Shown: piece by piece, positions 21,619 through 33,059 of the stretch | Numbering within the stretch: the stretch's first letter is position 1 | Layout of the letters: each line of letters starts with the position of its first letter | Source of the DNA: Lepidurus packardi | Lineage: Eukaryota > Arthropoda > Branchiopoda > Notostraca > Triopsidae | Reading direction: 5' to 3' | Length of the DNA stretch: 64,000 bases | NCBI GenBank assembly: GCA_023053545.1 | Contig: JAKZAN010000001.1 | Coordinates: 248,001 to 312,000 of the forward strand | The notes under the pieces: model-generated | What the model saw: the letters and a program-made list of their open reading frames with translations, nothing else | Databases searched by the model: none | What the model was told of the DNA's origin: nothing | Position numbers and translations under genes: made by a program

Positions 21619-22562
21619 GTCCTGGCAAAGATGTGAAAACACCCCAAGTTACAACCCAATCTGGTCGTGAATCGCAGAATACTCCGGGAAAATCACAAAA
21701 AATCGCAGAAAATACGTCTAAGAGGAGGCCTAGCCGAGCTAGGAAGGTAAAGTATCGAGATGATCGATTTGGAACCAAGAAGTAGACTTAAACCAAAAGC
21801 AAAACCAGACGCGAGAAGAGAAATTGACCCAAAATCTGCTGAACTGCAGCCTGTTGTCGTAATAAAGTGCTTGAAAGAGACAGAATCCACCAAGAAAAAG
21901 GCTGCGAGACCTCGGGCAACTACTAAAGATGGTAACTGCGCGAATTGGAAGGACGGATTAATAATTTTGTGCTTATTTAGACAATGAAACGACGTCGGTG
22001 AAGATGAACACGGTGAAAATCACCAAGAAACCCAAGGAAATTGCAAAGAGGAGTGCAAAGAAGCCTAAAGAACCTGAAAAAGGTTTCAATTTTTGTTTTG
22101 TTACGCGATTCATGTCAATTTTGAGCATGTTTTAGTATTTTTTTTTTTTCAGTGGCTCCACTCACTACAGGAGCACCAAAAGGCAGAGGAAAGGCAGCAA
22201 TTGATGCTCTTTTTAAACCAGAAAGAAGACCAAGTTAAGGTCCCCAAAGCGAGTGTGCTCTATCAAGGGAGAACAGAGGTAAATTATCCAAATCGATGTT
22301 TTTTGTTTTTTTTTAGATTATTATGAGTAATTTGTTCCATTTTGTATTTTTTACCTTTGTACCATTTCAGTGGACTATTGTGTTGAATTGCCGTTTGGAC
22401 AACTCTGATACCTCAAGTATTCGTACTCCCACTTCGTCGGTAATGGGTACCCCGTCAGGATCGCGCTGTTGGGAAAGTGACGAGGAGAGTAGGAAAGACA
22501 CGTCCTTTTTAGCTCGGAAAATTACCGAAAATATTACAAAGTATATTTTGAGTATAATATAA
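21119..22562 (+). other. Possible multi-exon gene of unknown function between inverted-repeat arms
   Basis: Plus-strand pieces with good splice signals: the arm ORF, an exon after TTCTGTTGCAG (about 21557-21785, PYNLRDRSTSRPGK then lysine/arginine-rich), one after TTATTTAG (about 21980-22084, KITKKPKEIAKRS), one after TTTTTTTCAG (22152-22278, SLQEHQKAEERQQLM, coiled-coil-like) and one after CATTTCAG (22371-22562). The last two join in phase 0. The basic, low-complexity composition would fit a nucleic-acid-binding protein, but I recognise no family, and the left arm has a stop. Confidence 0.3.
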
Positions 22563-22639
22563 TAAAATATTGTAAAGCAATAGTATTTTTTGTTTTGTGT
22601 ACTAGGCTTAAGAACGTACAGCAGACCCACAAGTCGATG

Positions 22640-23190
22640 AAAGAGTGGATCTGCGCCTTCAATTGTAGCGAGATTCAGCAACGGGTACCGAAACTACTTT
22701 ACCTGCAACAGAAAAAGAGATTAAATTCAGTAAAAGTGGCTTTTCCAAAATCAAAGGGAGATTCTCAGACCCAAAACGTCGGAGTCTGGCGGACAATGGG
22801 TTGCCGTAGGTAATTCCGTTCGGCGCTTCTTCAAAATGCGCTTTTCTGACACCGGAGGGCCAGCTTCAGGCTCGGATCCGAATCCCGAGCTGGCCGGCCA
22901 GTCCAAAGAGTTGGAATTCGAGCTTCTTGACAAGGAATTCTCGCGTGATTCGGACGGAGTGAGAAGAATGGTTCCTTGTCGTAACTTTGCAGCCGAAATT
23001 CGCTCCGCGCGAACTCTTAGCACCGTTCCCTTAATAGGAACATCGTGAAGGGCAGAGCTTGAAGTCCGGGTGTCAACGAAGTTCGCTTTAAGTAAGTTGT
23101 TAGAGACGGTAGCTGGAGGAACGTTTTGTAGTGCAATTTTAAACTTCTTTTGACTGGGAGGCATTCCGAGTGGGCTTGTTTGACGGGTCG
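22640..23190. repeat. Right arm of the 0.55-kb inverted repeat
   Basis: Inverted copy of 21068-21618. Spacer of about 1.02 kb. The arm reading frame on the minus strand is intact here. Confidence 0.85.
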
Positions 23191-23200
23191 ATATTGTCAT
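22751..23200 (-). CDS. Unrecognised 149-residue ORF in the right arm
   Basis: ATG at 23200; the product starts MTISTRQTSPLGMPPSQKK and has TRTSSSALHDVPIKGT and VRAERISAAKLRQGTILL, then a Ser-rich stretch and KKRRTELP near the end. No signal peptide, membrane segment or known domain is visible. The homologous arm ORF at 21119-21508 is broken by a stop, so this copy is the better preserved one. The 3' end is near a TTCTGTTGCAG-type acceptor in the other arm, so it may be the first exon of a spliced gene. Confidence 0.35.
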   Translation of the reverse strand: MTISTRQTSPLGMPPSQKKFKIALQNVPPATVSNNLLKANFVDTRTSSSALHDVPIKGTVLRVRAERISAAKLRQGTILLTPSESRENSLSRSSNSNSLDWPASSGFGSEPEAGPPVSEKRILKKRRTELPTATHCPPDSDVLGLRISL

Positions 23201-23206
23201 GAACCG

Positions 23207-23578
23207 TCATGATTGTACAGCCTGCCCAGTCCCATCTCTCCGTTTCTTGGTATACCTCTTCTCCAACCCTACGTTGTAGTCGTAGTAAGTGAAAGCTATC
23301 TCCCAGTAATCGTCTAGAGGACGTTCTTTAAGAGAAACCGCGGTACCGAGTATAAAAAGGGGCCGATTGGATATGTAGGGGGCAGAGAGCGAGAGAGAGA
23401 GAGAACGTGTAGCCGTGGAAGATTTAAATACAGTGAAATGGCTAAATGTAAACGTATTCCCACAATATTTAATCCATTCAGACATCTTTTAAAGCAAATG
23501 TATGTAAGCTAATTATTGTAAATAATGTATGTATGTAGTTTAATCTGCAAATGTGGCTACGAGGCGGAGACTCCACAA
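23207..23578. promoter_or_regulatory. Promoter- or LTR-like sequence with TATA box
   Basis: TG at 23207 and CA at 23578 bound about 370 bp containing GTATAAAAAGGGG (23350-23361) and a GA-rich run (23387-23402). It could be a solo LTR or the promoter of a lost gene. No matching second LTR or convincing target duplication was found. Confidence 0.35.
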
Positions 23579-23579
23579 T

Positions 23580-24300
23580 TCGTTGTTTACTTACTTACCA
23601 ATATTTTAATTTTTTTTCCTTTTACAAAAATCATTGAATTTTGTATTGAACATGTGTAAAACGTATTGTTAAGACGCCAAATGCCAGAATACGGAATATA
23701 TAGAAAACCCGGTGCCCAATCACGCTGCTCGTTGCTAATGTTGCCATGGCCCTTGGATACAGACCTTTGTTTATATAGGCACTTGCCGCCACTTTGCGTA
23801 GACGACGGAATTAGAGAACCCAAGCCATATTGTGAACAGACGCCCAGTGTAGCACACGTCAGGTAATTTGCTCCCGTTTTATTTTAAATTTATCGACTCC
23901 ATCCGACTTTGATTAAACTGAATGCAATCAAAGCTTAACTGCTAAGCAAGCCGCGTGCATATTTTCACACTTTCTTAATTAAAAGCGTCATTACTGAATA
24001 TTTTCGAATTATTCCTGTGCCATGTTTTTGAACGTTTTCAAGTTTCTTCGCTCCCACTGGCTACATATTGCCATTAATTCGCTTAACAATAAGTCCGAAG
24101 TTCCCGTATGCTGCCTTTCGTTTCCTTTAATGAGACGAAAATTATTTCTCCACTTAAAAAAATCAAATCTGATTTTAGCCATAGTCAAATTTCGCTTAAT
24201 TCATCAAGTCTCGTAACTACCAACAAAGATACACTGCCGGGGGAAAATCCCGTGTTTAAAATAAAGAAAATATGAGTGGAAACCAATTTTTCCCATTTTT
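23580..24300. other. Intergenic, no supported feature
   Basis: AT-rich, short ORFs only on both strands, no similarity recognised. Confidence 0.5.
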
Positions 24301-27100
24301 CGGTCGAAAAAGGTAATACGAAATATTCTCCAGCAATGGCCGCCATTGCCGGCACCGCGTCCGAAGCGAGCGTAGCGAACAATTTGCTGTCTTTGTTCCG
24401 TGCCGCTCAACGCGAGAGCATTCGCATACACGGCTGGTCCGCCAGGTTTCGGTTTGTCAAGTCGGGTGGGATGACGTGCTTTTTCCGTGACTCAAATGAA
24501 ACTTGTTAAAGCTGAAGACCTTACTAAATTGTGTTTAAACATGAACAGTATTACTAAGAGTTGTTCCTTTTCTATTTATTAGGTGGTGACAAATTTCACA
24601 AACAGTTTGCAAGTGTTCAGTGTGTGGTCCTTTCTCTCTTCCCGTTCCGCTCAGCCAACTTGATCGCCGTGCGTTTTGCCATCCTTTCGGAGAAGAAAAA
24701 GACAAACGCAACTGTATCTGCTATTTATCTGCAAAGCTGAGGCTGGGTGGAGATGGCTATTATTCACCTTCTGATGGGACCTGCCAGGAGAACCAGAAGG
24801 AAAGGTATGCCAGGAATTCAAAGTGTTGTGGCCGGTTAGGTCTTTTGCTGCAACATTTGAATTTCCTGGGGGACAGAAAAGCTTTCGCTGTGCCATGCTA
24901 TAGGTCTTAAATGGCAAAAACAGCGAAAACTTTTCTGGGGTCATGGGTCAAACGGGTGGTGGGAGCCTCGACTGAAGAACTCGAAGACGTCGACAGGCAA
25001 GCGAAAAGGTTTCGTCTGTGGACATTTCTGGCTGAGTACATTATTTTCTGTTCAATTTTAATGTTGGAAACACGTTAGTAACGAAACCTTCATCTCTTTT
25101 ACAGGCTTTCCCTCCATTTAGCGCTCCGTCTGCGATTTTGCCGTGTTTTCAAGATTGTTTGCTGTTTTGGGGGCCGGATAAGAACTTTTCAAAAGAGGTA
25201 AGAACTTATTTTTATTTTTTCCAATGTGGTTTTTTGGTTTCTTTCCCTAGCCGAGGCGTGCACTTTATGTTTGAACATATTGGTAATAGGTTCATTGAAG
25301 GTAGACTCATTTTCAAGTGTTTCAGTAGCTGAGTTTTAGCGCTTTTATTCCTATTTTACCGTTTTAATTCTTGTTCCTTTTTTTTTTCTAGGACGCTCAT
25401 GAGACCACGAGAGAAAAGAACTCTCGAAGGCTCTGGGTTGCAACAACTTAGAAAAAGGGGAGTAGAACCTGCACCTGGTCAACTTCTGAAAAATTGTCGT
25501 CTTTCCTACCCTTGCTACGTCTATGAGGCGGGGGAAGGGACACATTGGAGTCTTTTCGGAAAGGGGAGTACATTTCGTGTATTACTCTCTGCTTTCGTCA
25601 GTGTTCGTCTTTTTGGGCAAGTCAAACTTATTTTTGTAAACAAATTCGGGAACTTCTTGAGTTTGTGCAGGGAAAGCTTCGCTTATGCTAGCCCGGGCAA
25701 AGCTTTTGGGTTTGAAAGAAGGAAACAGTTCTTGTTTTCTTTCTGTCGCATTTTGTCATTTTGAGGGAGATTTTATCTCAGTTTAGGATAATTTCTTGTA
25801 CATTTCTGAGAAAACGCCGGGAAGAGAACTGAGCTGATTGCATTTTGTGTTAGTTACAACTATATTAATATCTTTTTATTTTAGTTTTTCGCTTCCAATA
25901 AGAACGTGGACACGTTAAGCAATCCTTGGTCTTGGGGTTCAGATGACCTTGAGCTCCTGACTTGAGCTGAGTGGACATGGGACATGGATTTTCTGTACTG
26001 ACGGTATTACGTTTGACATTAAGTTGAATGCCTTTTCGGTGCTAATTTTCCCCAATAGGGTCCTGAAAAAAGGAGCGCTTTGTATTGGACCATGCGTGAT
26101 CCCTGTGGTCTGGTTCCTTTGGTGAGCTTTCTTCAATTGCGCGGTGTTTTCAAGCTTGTCTACCGAAGACGATTTTGGAAGAAATTTGGAAGTCGAGGTA
26201 ACTTTTTCGTTTCCCCCAAATAACTGTTATGACTCGTTTGTAATCGTTTGTATCTCGTTATGACTCGTTTGTATAAGTTCCGACTAACTTTTTTCCCACT
26301 TCTGTGTTTGTTTTGTAAGACCTCCGTAATGGAGACCGCAGAAAGAGGGTGGAACGGAATCCTTTTGGGGCTGTGAAACTCGTCCATTGTTTCGAAGCGA
26401 AAAGATGTGAATAAGTTGACTTGGCCAACGACTCAATCGTCGGGAACTTTAACTGTTTCTTGTCTTGTTCACCGAGTGTCGACAAAAGGTACAAACGACG
26501 AATACTCTAAATTGTAGCGTCTTTCATAGTGGTTAATACTGGTTGTTTTCTCTTTTCTTCTAGTTCTCGGAGCCACAATGAAGCTACAAATGTGAAGCAA
26601 AGTATCATCCACTTTAGAGAAAGACGAAGATTCTTGTGAGCTGCCGTTGTTAAATTCACTAGTTTTGTCCATGGCGTTTATAACGAAAGGTAAAGTGTTT
26701 TAATGTTAAATGAACTCGATTTCCGGAAATGAATATCTGCTTGATTGTGTAGGCTAGTGTTGGCTTGAGATGGAGCTCCATTTGCGCTAATATTCCGTCT
26801 CGACAAATTTGTGAGCTGGGCCGATCATTTGGGAAGGTTCTTTGAAGGGTAAGTTGGTCCTTTGATAATATCACTCTAAAAGGAGTTTTCTCTAGTGGAA
26901 GTTTTTCATTCATTCGTAGGGTTTTCACATTCCTCTTTGCTCTAGGCTTCCGTTTTTGCGCCCCTAGTGTTCTTTCCTCGCTATTTAGTAGCGCAGGCAT
27001 TCCTAAAGAAGGTTATCCGTGCATCTATGGCGATTCCTCCAGCTGCAATACCGAAGATCATCATCATCATCAGCTCTTCCCTCAACCCTTGCCTTTGAAC
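24300..27100. repeat. Divergent copy of the repeat family seen at 57.1-64.0 kb
   Basis: Blocks recur in the same order as in the right-end repeat: CAGGAGAACCAGA (24787 and 58908), GCCGTGTTTTCAAGATTGTTGCTGTTTTGGGG (about 25139 and 58963), a GTAAGAACTT donor-like stretch (25198 and 59021), TTTTCTTCTAG acceptor-like stretches (26560 and 58650, 59930), and GACGAAGATTCTTGTGAG (26622) resembling GACGAGGAAACTTGTG (57429, 59358). ORFs such as 25399-25764 show no domain and no conservation. This looks like an old copy of an uncharacterised, possibly transcribed, repeat. Confidence 0.5.
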
Positions 27101-27440
27101 GCCGTCTGAGCTGATCCCTCTGATCGTCTTTACGTCGCCTTTGATTCGGATTCGCCCTTTCTTGTGATGGAACTAGGAAACCCAGAGGGCACCAGGTATG
27201 CTGGGAGGTTTGGTTGCGGTAAATCGCCTAAAGATTTGCTGCAGTTTAAGCTTTTGGGGGCAGAAAAGCTTCCGTTGCTCCATTATGCGTTAGCTCTTCG
27301 CGTATTAGGTCTTGAAATGGTAGCAGGCACCTAAACAACCATATCCGATAAGAGAACTCGGAGCTTGGGCGCCTTCTTTCTCCTTTGGCCCTACAAGCGA
27401 GACAATCAAAATGTACCAATTTCATTATTAATGTGTTGTT

Positions 27441-27563
27441 GGGGTTGGGAACCTATAATGAGACATCGGTATTTACTTGAATACCTGATCCCCCCTTAAA
27501 CCTCGTAAAGTATAGTTGCCTACTTCCAGCTTCCGCGCTTTTCTTTTCTGAGGTGTGGTCCAT
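27441..27563 (-). pseudogene. Relic of an NLR upstream exon
   Basis: The reverse complement matches the region just upstream of the motif exon in NLR copies 2 and 3 (RKARKLEVGNYTL frame, then the TAATGAGACATCGGT region). It is about 120 bp long and is joined directly to a non-LTR fragment at 27564 (CCATC|TGCGAGAAAGAAG). Confidence 0.8.
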
Positions 27564-29006
27564 CTGCGAGAAAGAAGAGTTTGCGAAACACTTTGCAAAA
27601 GTTCAAAGCGGGGTACAACTACAGACGAGGAAGGGAATGAAGGACAGGAAACGATTCTTAGGCAGCAGGTAGAACAATTTATACGAGGAAGTAGCAGGTG
27701 GAAAGAATTGGAAAGGCCGTTCACTAAATGGGAGTTTAACGAAATTGTAACAAGATTACCCAGCTCTAGCCAGGGGAGCGATTTCACTACAAAATAATCA
27801 GTAACTTACCAAACAACTTCAGAGAAGCTTTGTATAACATCTAGAACCTGATACTAAGAGTAGGCCAAGTACCCAAAGAGTGGAAAAACGCAACGGTAAT
27901 TCCGATATTAAAACAAGGGAAAAGCGCAGAAAAAGCTGAATCATATAGACCCATTGCTTTGCTCTCGTTTCTAGCGAAAATTTTTGAACGTTGACTAGTA
28001 AAAGGATGAAATTGGATAACTGAAAAGTATAACATAATGTCAGTATATCAAACGGGGTTTCGACCAGGAAGAAGTACAATAGATCAACTAGTCAGAGTGA
28101 AGGAGGCTGAATCTATCCAGGCGGGAAACTGTACAGCTTTACTCCTACTAGATCTTAAACATGACTCGGTTTGGTCAAGCAAACTATTAGCAAAATTATT
28201 GGAAGGAGGCTTTAAAGGGAAAATATTACAGAATTGTACAGGACTTGCTTACGAACAGGACAATGGAAGTCAGAATAGGTGCGACGACATCAAGAAAAGT
28301 AAATTTAAGTAAAGGTATACCACAGGGACCAGTTTTGAGTCCATGGCTCTTGAATAGTATGATTAGTGCCAGATTTGGATAGTATGATTAGTGATAGTAT
28401 ATTATAGTATATATTAGAACATTTTATAGTATATTATAGTATATTAGTGATAGTTATGATAGTTGATTTGGATAGTAGGATTAGTGACAGATTTGTATAG
28501 AATGAACACCTCGATCTATGGAGATGATATGGCCATCTGGACAAGGGACAACACTTTAGACAATGCTATGAGAAGAATAGCTAACTCAGCGAAAGAGGCA
28601 GACATATGGTGTGATAGGAACGGTTTTGAAATAGCAGCCGAAAAAACGAAATGCCTAGTCATAACAAAGAAAAGAAAGACAGAAACAAAAGTTAAAGTCA
28701 AAATCAGAGGAACGGAATGGACAAAATAAAGGAAGGAAAGTTTGGGGGATCACTTTCGACAAGGAACTGCAATTTAAACAGCACATGGAAAAGATGAGAG
28801 AAAGGGGAATGAAAGCTACCTTAATACTTCAAAAGTTGGCAGGGACAAGCTGGGGAGCAAATATTAAAACGCTTAATAAGGGACTAGTAAGCGCAAAATT
28901 AGAATATGCGGCACTAGTTTTGAATGACGCCGATAAGATCATGTTAGAGAGTGGGAAGAACTAGCTTTAGCGTCCTAGATCACAGGGAAAAAAGAATATA
29001 TGCACA
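27564..29006 (+). mobile_element. Jockey-like non-LTR fragment (element A family)
   Basis: Starts in the region equal to 3170-3365, continues through RT (VGQVPKEWKNATVIPIL, SYRPIALLSFLAK, YQTGFRPGRSTIDQL, GIPQGPVLSPWLLN), a damaged stretch (28356-28500), the palm with IYGDDMAIWT (YGDD catalytic box, 28518-28545), then the thumb and 3' part (MRERGMKATLILQKLAGTSW) to about 29006. It stops there and the TMEM64-like gene begins 25 bp later. Confidence 0.8.
28356..28500. repeat. Scrambled AT-rich filler within RT
   Basis: Multiple direct partial copies of GATAGTATGATTAGTG and ATAGTATATTATAG between two halves of the same RT motif region (..SMISA and ..LYRMNTS). The repeats are local copies, so this is filler at a deletion. 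Confidence 0.75.
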
Positions 29007-29030
29007 AATTTACCACGTTCGTTCGCTTTC

Positions 29031-30739
29031 ATGGCCTGGGGCATCTTCAGTTTTCGCGACTATTTATATTACATTCTTCTATGGGTTGAGCAACAGCGAC
29101 CCCTCGTTATCTGCCTCATGTTGGTGGCTCTCTTCTCAATCGTGTCCTTACCTTTCACTTGGGGATACATTCTCCTGAACTTGGCCTGCGGCTACATCTT
29201 CGGCATTGTTGCGGGCATTGTCACGGTCGTTTGTACAGCCTCCTTAGGCGTTTTTGTAGCTCATTTGTGTGTCAAGCATTGTTGCGCCACTGTCATTGCC
29301 AACAGAGTATTGACCAGCGACACGTTCCGCGCGTACGTCAACGTGATCTCGGGGCCGCAAGCGTTTAAAGTCGTTTTATTCGCTCGACTCACGCCGATCC
29401 CCTTTGGCCTGCAAAACGCCGTCTTCGCTGTAAGCTCAACTTTCAGTTCTATTCAAAGAAAGGGACAAAAGCTACTTACTACCACTACTTCTACCTAATA
29501 ATCGTTGTTATTGTGTTGACCATTTTACTAAAGGAAACGAATTAATCTCGGTTTTTCTTTCGACAGCTTAGTCTGGGACAGTATATGGGAGCTACAGCCC
29601 TAGGGCTTTTGCCAACACAGATCATTAATGTATACCTGGGCAGCACGTTAAGATCTATGCAAGATGTCTTGACAGACGAGACAACAGCCACTACAGGTTA
29701 CATTGTCTTCGCTATCCAAGTATGTATAGAAGTCGCTAAAATGGTTTTGTAAAGTTGTCCCTAAAGTAGGCTTGAACGTCGTCTGCTAAGTCAGCTTAAA
29801 AGTCGGCTCGGAAGTTTACTAGAAAGGCCGCTTAGAAGTGGGCTTCCAAGTCGCCTAGAAAGACGTCTTGTAAGTTAGCTCGAAAGTCGACTAGACAGTA
29901 GACTTGGAAGTCGACTCAGAAGTTGGCTTAAAAGGTGACTACGAAGTCCGCTTGGAAGTTGGCTTGCAAGGCAGCTTAGAAGTCGACTTGAAAGGCGTCT
30001 CAGAAGTACGCTTAAAAGGTAGCTCGTGAGTTGACTGGGCAGTGGGCTTGAAAGTCGACTCAGAAGTCGGCTTGAAAGGTAACTAGAAAGTCAGCCTGGA
30101 AGTCGGCTTGGAAGTTGGCTTGAAAGGATGCTTTGTAGTCTCTGAAGTTGCGAGAATTGGATAGTTTTTGAAGCCTATATAATTCATAATAGACTTTCGG
30201 CTGTTTAAAAACTGTCCAAGACGCCTTGCAAGCATATAACTTCAAAACAAGCGTAATTAAAAAATTACCAAAGTAGAATGTAGTAGAGTGTTTCAATTTA
30301 TAGACGCTTGATGATTCATTACTGTTTGTTTTAATTGGTCTGAAGCTGGAACTCCTAAAAGTCAAAACTTCAGCCATAACAATTTTTTAAAAAAAAAGTT
30401 TAAACGTTCTCAAACGGACAGATGGCCACAGATTTCCAAAAGCTTACGTTTTAGAAGATATAAACAAAAAAGGTTTCGAACTTTCATTCCCAAACTTTTG
30501 TGTGGAGATGTTTGTTGTAAGTGAAAACATACGAAAGCTTTTAAAAGTCAAAGCAAACCACTGTGTTTGATTTCACCTATTTAACTTAGCAAAGCAATTC
30601 AAAGCTAGCTAAAAATAGAAAGCCAAACTTGTAACGCTTTCGTTGGTTGATTTTTCAGATTTTGATTAGTGTGGCAGTTATGGCGTATGTGGTACATCGC
30701 GCGCGTAGAGAACTCCAAATACTCATGCTGCATGAATAA
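29031..30739 (+). CDS. TMEM64: TMEM64-like VTT-domain membrane protein
   Basis: Three exons, all phase 0: 29031-29429, 29567-29719 and 30659-30739 (introns GT..AG, 137 and 939 nt), 210 residues. The sequence LLWVE...VSLPFTWGYILLNLACGY, VVLFARLTPIPFGLQNAVFA, then GLLPTQIINVYLGSTLRSM and VMAYVVHRAR matches TMEM64, an ER-resident VTT/SNARE-associated family protein; the P-F-GxxNAVF motif is the re-entrant loop signature. TMEM64 has been linked to SERCA2 calcium handling and VTT relatives to lipid scrambling. The vertebrate protein is longer (about 380 residues), so the N-terminal part is missing here or in an undetected exon. ATG at 29031 is the first in frame and sits 25 bp after a retroelement fragment, so 5' truncation is possible. 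No frameshift or stop is visible. Confidence 0.85.
29761..30131. repeat. 12-bp minisatellite in the second TMEM64 intron
   Basis: About 30 imperfect copies of a 12-bp unit of the form NNGAAGTCGGCT (variation at most positions, G/C of the AGTCGNCT core best kept). It lies wholly inside the intron 29720-30658. Confidence 0.85.
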
Positions 30740-31143
30740 GCCAAGAACAATAACTTGTTATATTCCAAGGATGCTGAAATGGAGAAGAACAGTCACTTGA
30801 ATCTGACCAGCACCTTTGTGGTTTAGAAAAGAACAACTTCAAAATACGGGGAACGATGGAAACTTACTTGTGCATATATTCTTACTTGACCAGTTTGCCC
30901 TTCTGCGTTCCAAGCCTGGGTATATGCAGCACAGAACATGAAAAAATTGGGAACGAAAGTTGAATTCAAGTAACTTACCTGTACCGGCCCCCAATAAGGT
31001 ACACGATTAACGTCGCGGATACATGTCCGCTGTACTAAAGAACCGTTTCATACACACAACCTTCTCGAGACAACGTCGTCCTGTCGTAAGGTGTTTCGAC
31101 CCACGACAAATTGCCCAATGGACGTCCGCCTTCTAAGGGGAAT
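30740..31143. other. Intergenic, 3' of the TMEM64-like gene
   Basis: No supported ORF. The opposite-strand GPCR ectodomain exons begin at about 31190. Convergent transcription is implied. Confidence 0.5.
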
Positions 31144-33042
31144 CTATTGCATGGCAGACGCAGAAAGCTCTGGAGCAGTTCTATGCATAAAGTTGGAAAA
31201 AGCTAGAAGCGCAGTCATTTCTGATAGCAATGTTCTTACTTGTTTTTCGGAGAAAGGTTCTACCCACTGAGCTCCAAAAACGGTTGACCCACTACAGGTT
31301 CGAGTCACCGGATTGCTGCTTTCATCAAGGCAAATCTGGGGAGGTGTGACGTCAAGCTTGGTTGGACTCTTTGACCAACTCCCCCAGCCCAGAAGTACGA
31401 CGCACTCCTTTCCAGGGAACACCGATCCGCTGCGAAGAATTGTGCCCCACTCAAAGTGCCGTCTCTAGTACGGTTTACGAAGAAACTGATAGCTTCCAGT
31501 GTGTTCCTTATAAAAGGCGACTGCTTAGTGGAACTGCCACTCAGGAGTGCGTTGAGTGACTCGATCTCCGTCTCGTAGCAAGTCATATTTTCCAGGTCTC
31601 TGCCCTTGAAAGTTTCACTTAACATGGAGACAGTGATAAGCAAATCAGAACCATTCTGTTCATACGAAATGTCTTTGCCCACAAGGTAAACGCTCGAAGC
31701 ATAGACAAGTCTTAGGTCGAAGGTTCTCGGGTCATTGTTCATCTCCATTACGAGCTATAACTATAAAAGGCCTAAAATCAATTTTCTGCATCTATCTTTA
31801 GTAAGAAAATACCTTTCTTAGCGGCTGATCGTAGTCTAAAGATGAAGTAGGAAAAGCCGCGTTGCGAACCCGAATGAGCAAGCCCAGTTTGCCCATAGAT
31901 AGCGTAGCTACTTGAATCTCTTGCGAACGGTTACCGTAGCAGGACCCCAAGTACCTTACTTGACATGCGTTTTTGGGTGAATTCTCATCCATTCTCAGCA
32001 CAGGAATGGTCTAAAAGTGCAGAGAAACTTGGTAACTGAAATACATGTTTGCTTATAGACTCGCGTATAGCTCAGCTTGTTACACCCAAGCTACAACTAC
32101 AAGGAGGCTGCATTTCAATTTACATGTCTCAATTCAGTGAAGACAGAAATTAAAAACTGTTGCGTCTTGCGTATGAACATTGCACATATTACTGCACGTA
32201 AAAAATGACGCCTGAGTTAAGCTATACCCAGCCTTATTACCCAGTTGGTTTTACCGTGCTGTAGTCGCCAGGTTTGCTTCCAAATTCGTCTCCGTCTCCG
32301 TATGCGCCGTCTAGTATCCAGACGCTGGTGAAAGGCCTGTCTTTCCGGTCGTCGTATGCGTCTTTAAATTTGGCTGCGCAGCGAAGAAGTTCAGTCCCTG
32401 GATCCGGCCCGTCTATTTTTTGAATCTCAATGTCGATTACTTGTTTCAGAGGCAGCCCTTGTAACGTAAGAGAAAGTTATTAGTATTACGAGGAAACTGC
32501 TTCAACATTTGACTTAGTTTCTGCTGTGTTTCATTGAAGCTATGTTCTGATGTGATACAGCTGAATGGGAGTTCAATACTGCATGCATAACCCTGAGTTT
32601 GCTTGATATCTACAAAAAGTTCAGAAAGCCCAGTGTAAAACCCAGCGGCGAAGCAGTGCCCCCCCTTGGCTACGTGACGGAGAACTCGTTTCCCCATAAT
32701 ACACGACTAAATGTTGTGTGTAATTAGTAAACATTTGGAGCATTTGGATACATTTGAGATGACTACCATTTGAATACCAACTTTCGCTGAAAAAATGCCG
32801 TCTGCCGGCCTCCCAATAGTAAGAGGTCCGAATCGTCACATTGGGTTTCTTCATAACCAGACTTCTGTCCTATACCTTTTTAGTTGTAAACTAGGTACGG
32901 AATGAAACTTCGGTCGTACCCAAAGAACATAATTAGACGGCAGCATTCCACCTAACTCACTACAGCTCTCGGAAACATCAGCCAGTTCTTTCGTCTTGAT
33001 GATAGATAGATGCAATACTCCACGCCAGCTTTGCCATGCCAC
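31144..33042 (-). pseudogene. Adhesion/methuselah-type GPCR ectodomain exons (partial gene)
   Basis: A series of minus-strand open blocks with splice-like ends: 33042-32860, 32854-32770, 32697-32460 (AKGGHCFAAGFYTG, TQGYACSIELPFSC), 32458-32260 (LPLKQVIDIEIQKIDG, VWILDGAYGDGDEFG), 32001-31810 (MDENSPKNACQVRYLGSCYG) and 31755-31230. The last block has an N-glycosylated, helix-rich stretch (ISYEQNGSDLLITVSMLSE, FVNRTRDGTLSG) and then, one frame off, ICLDESSNPVTRTCSGS...GAQWVEP. That CxxxxG.PVTR.C.G...GA.W pattern is the hormone-receptor-like module before the GAIN domain of adhesion GPCRs. The frame change near 31400 and the lack of any TM helices towards 30740 suggest a truncated gene. Exon joints are only partly consistent, so the model is tentative. 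Confidence 0.45.
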
Positions 33043-33059
33043 TGATCTTCTGGCCTGTC

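Noticed and set aside
23207-23578. Solo LTR as a firm call
   Set aside because: TG/CA ends and TATA fit, but flanking bases show no target duplication and no second copy is in the window.
25399-25764. 121-codon ORF as a gene
   Set aside because: It lies in a repeat family whose other copies do not keep the frame; no family resemblance.
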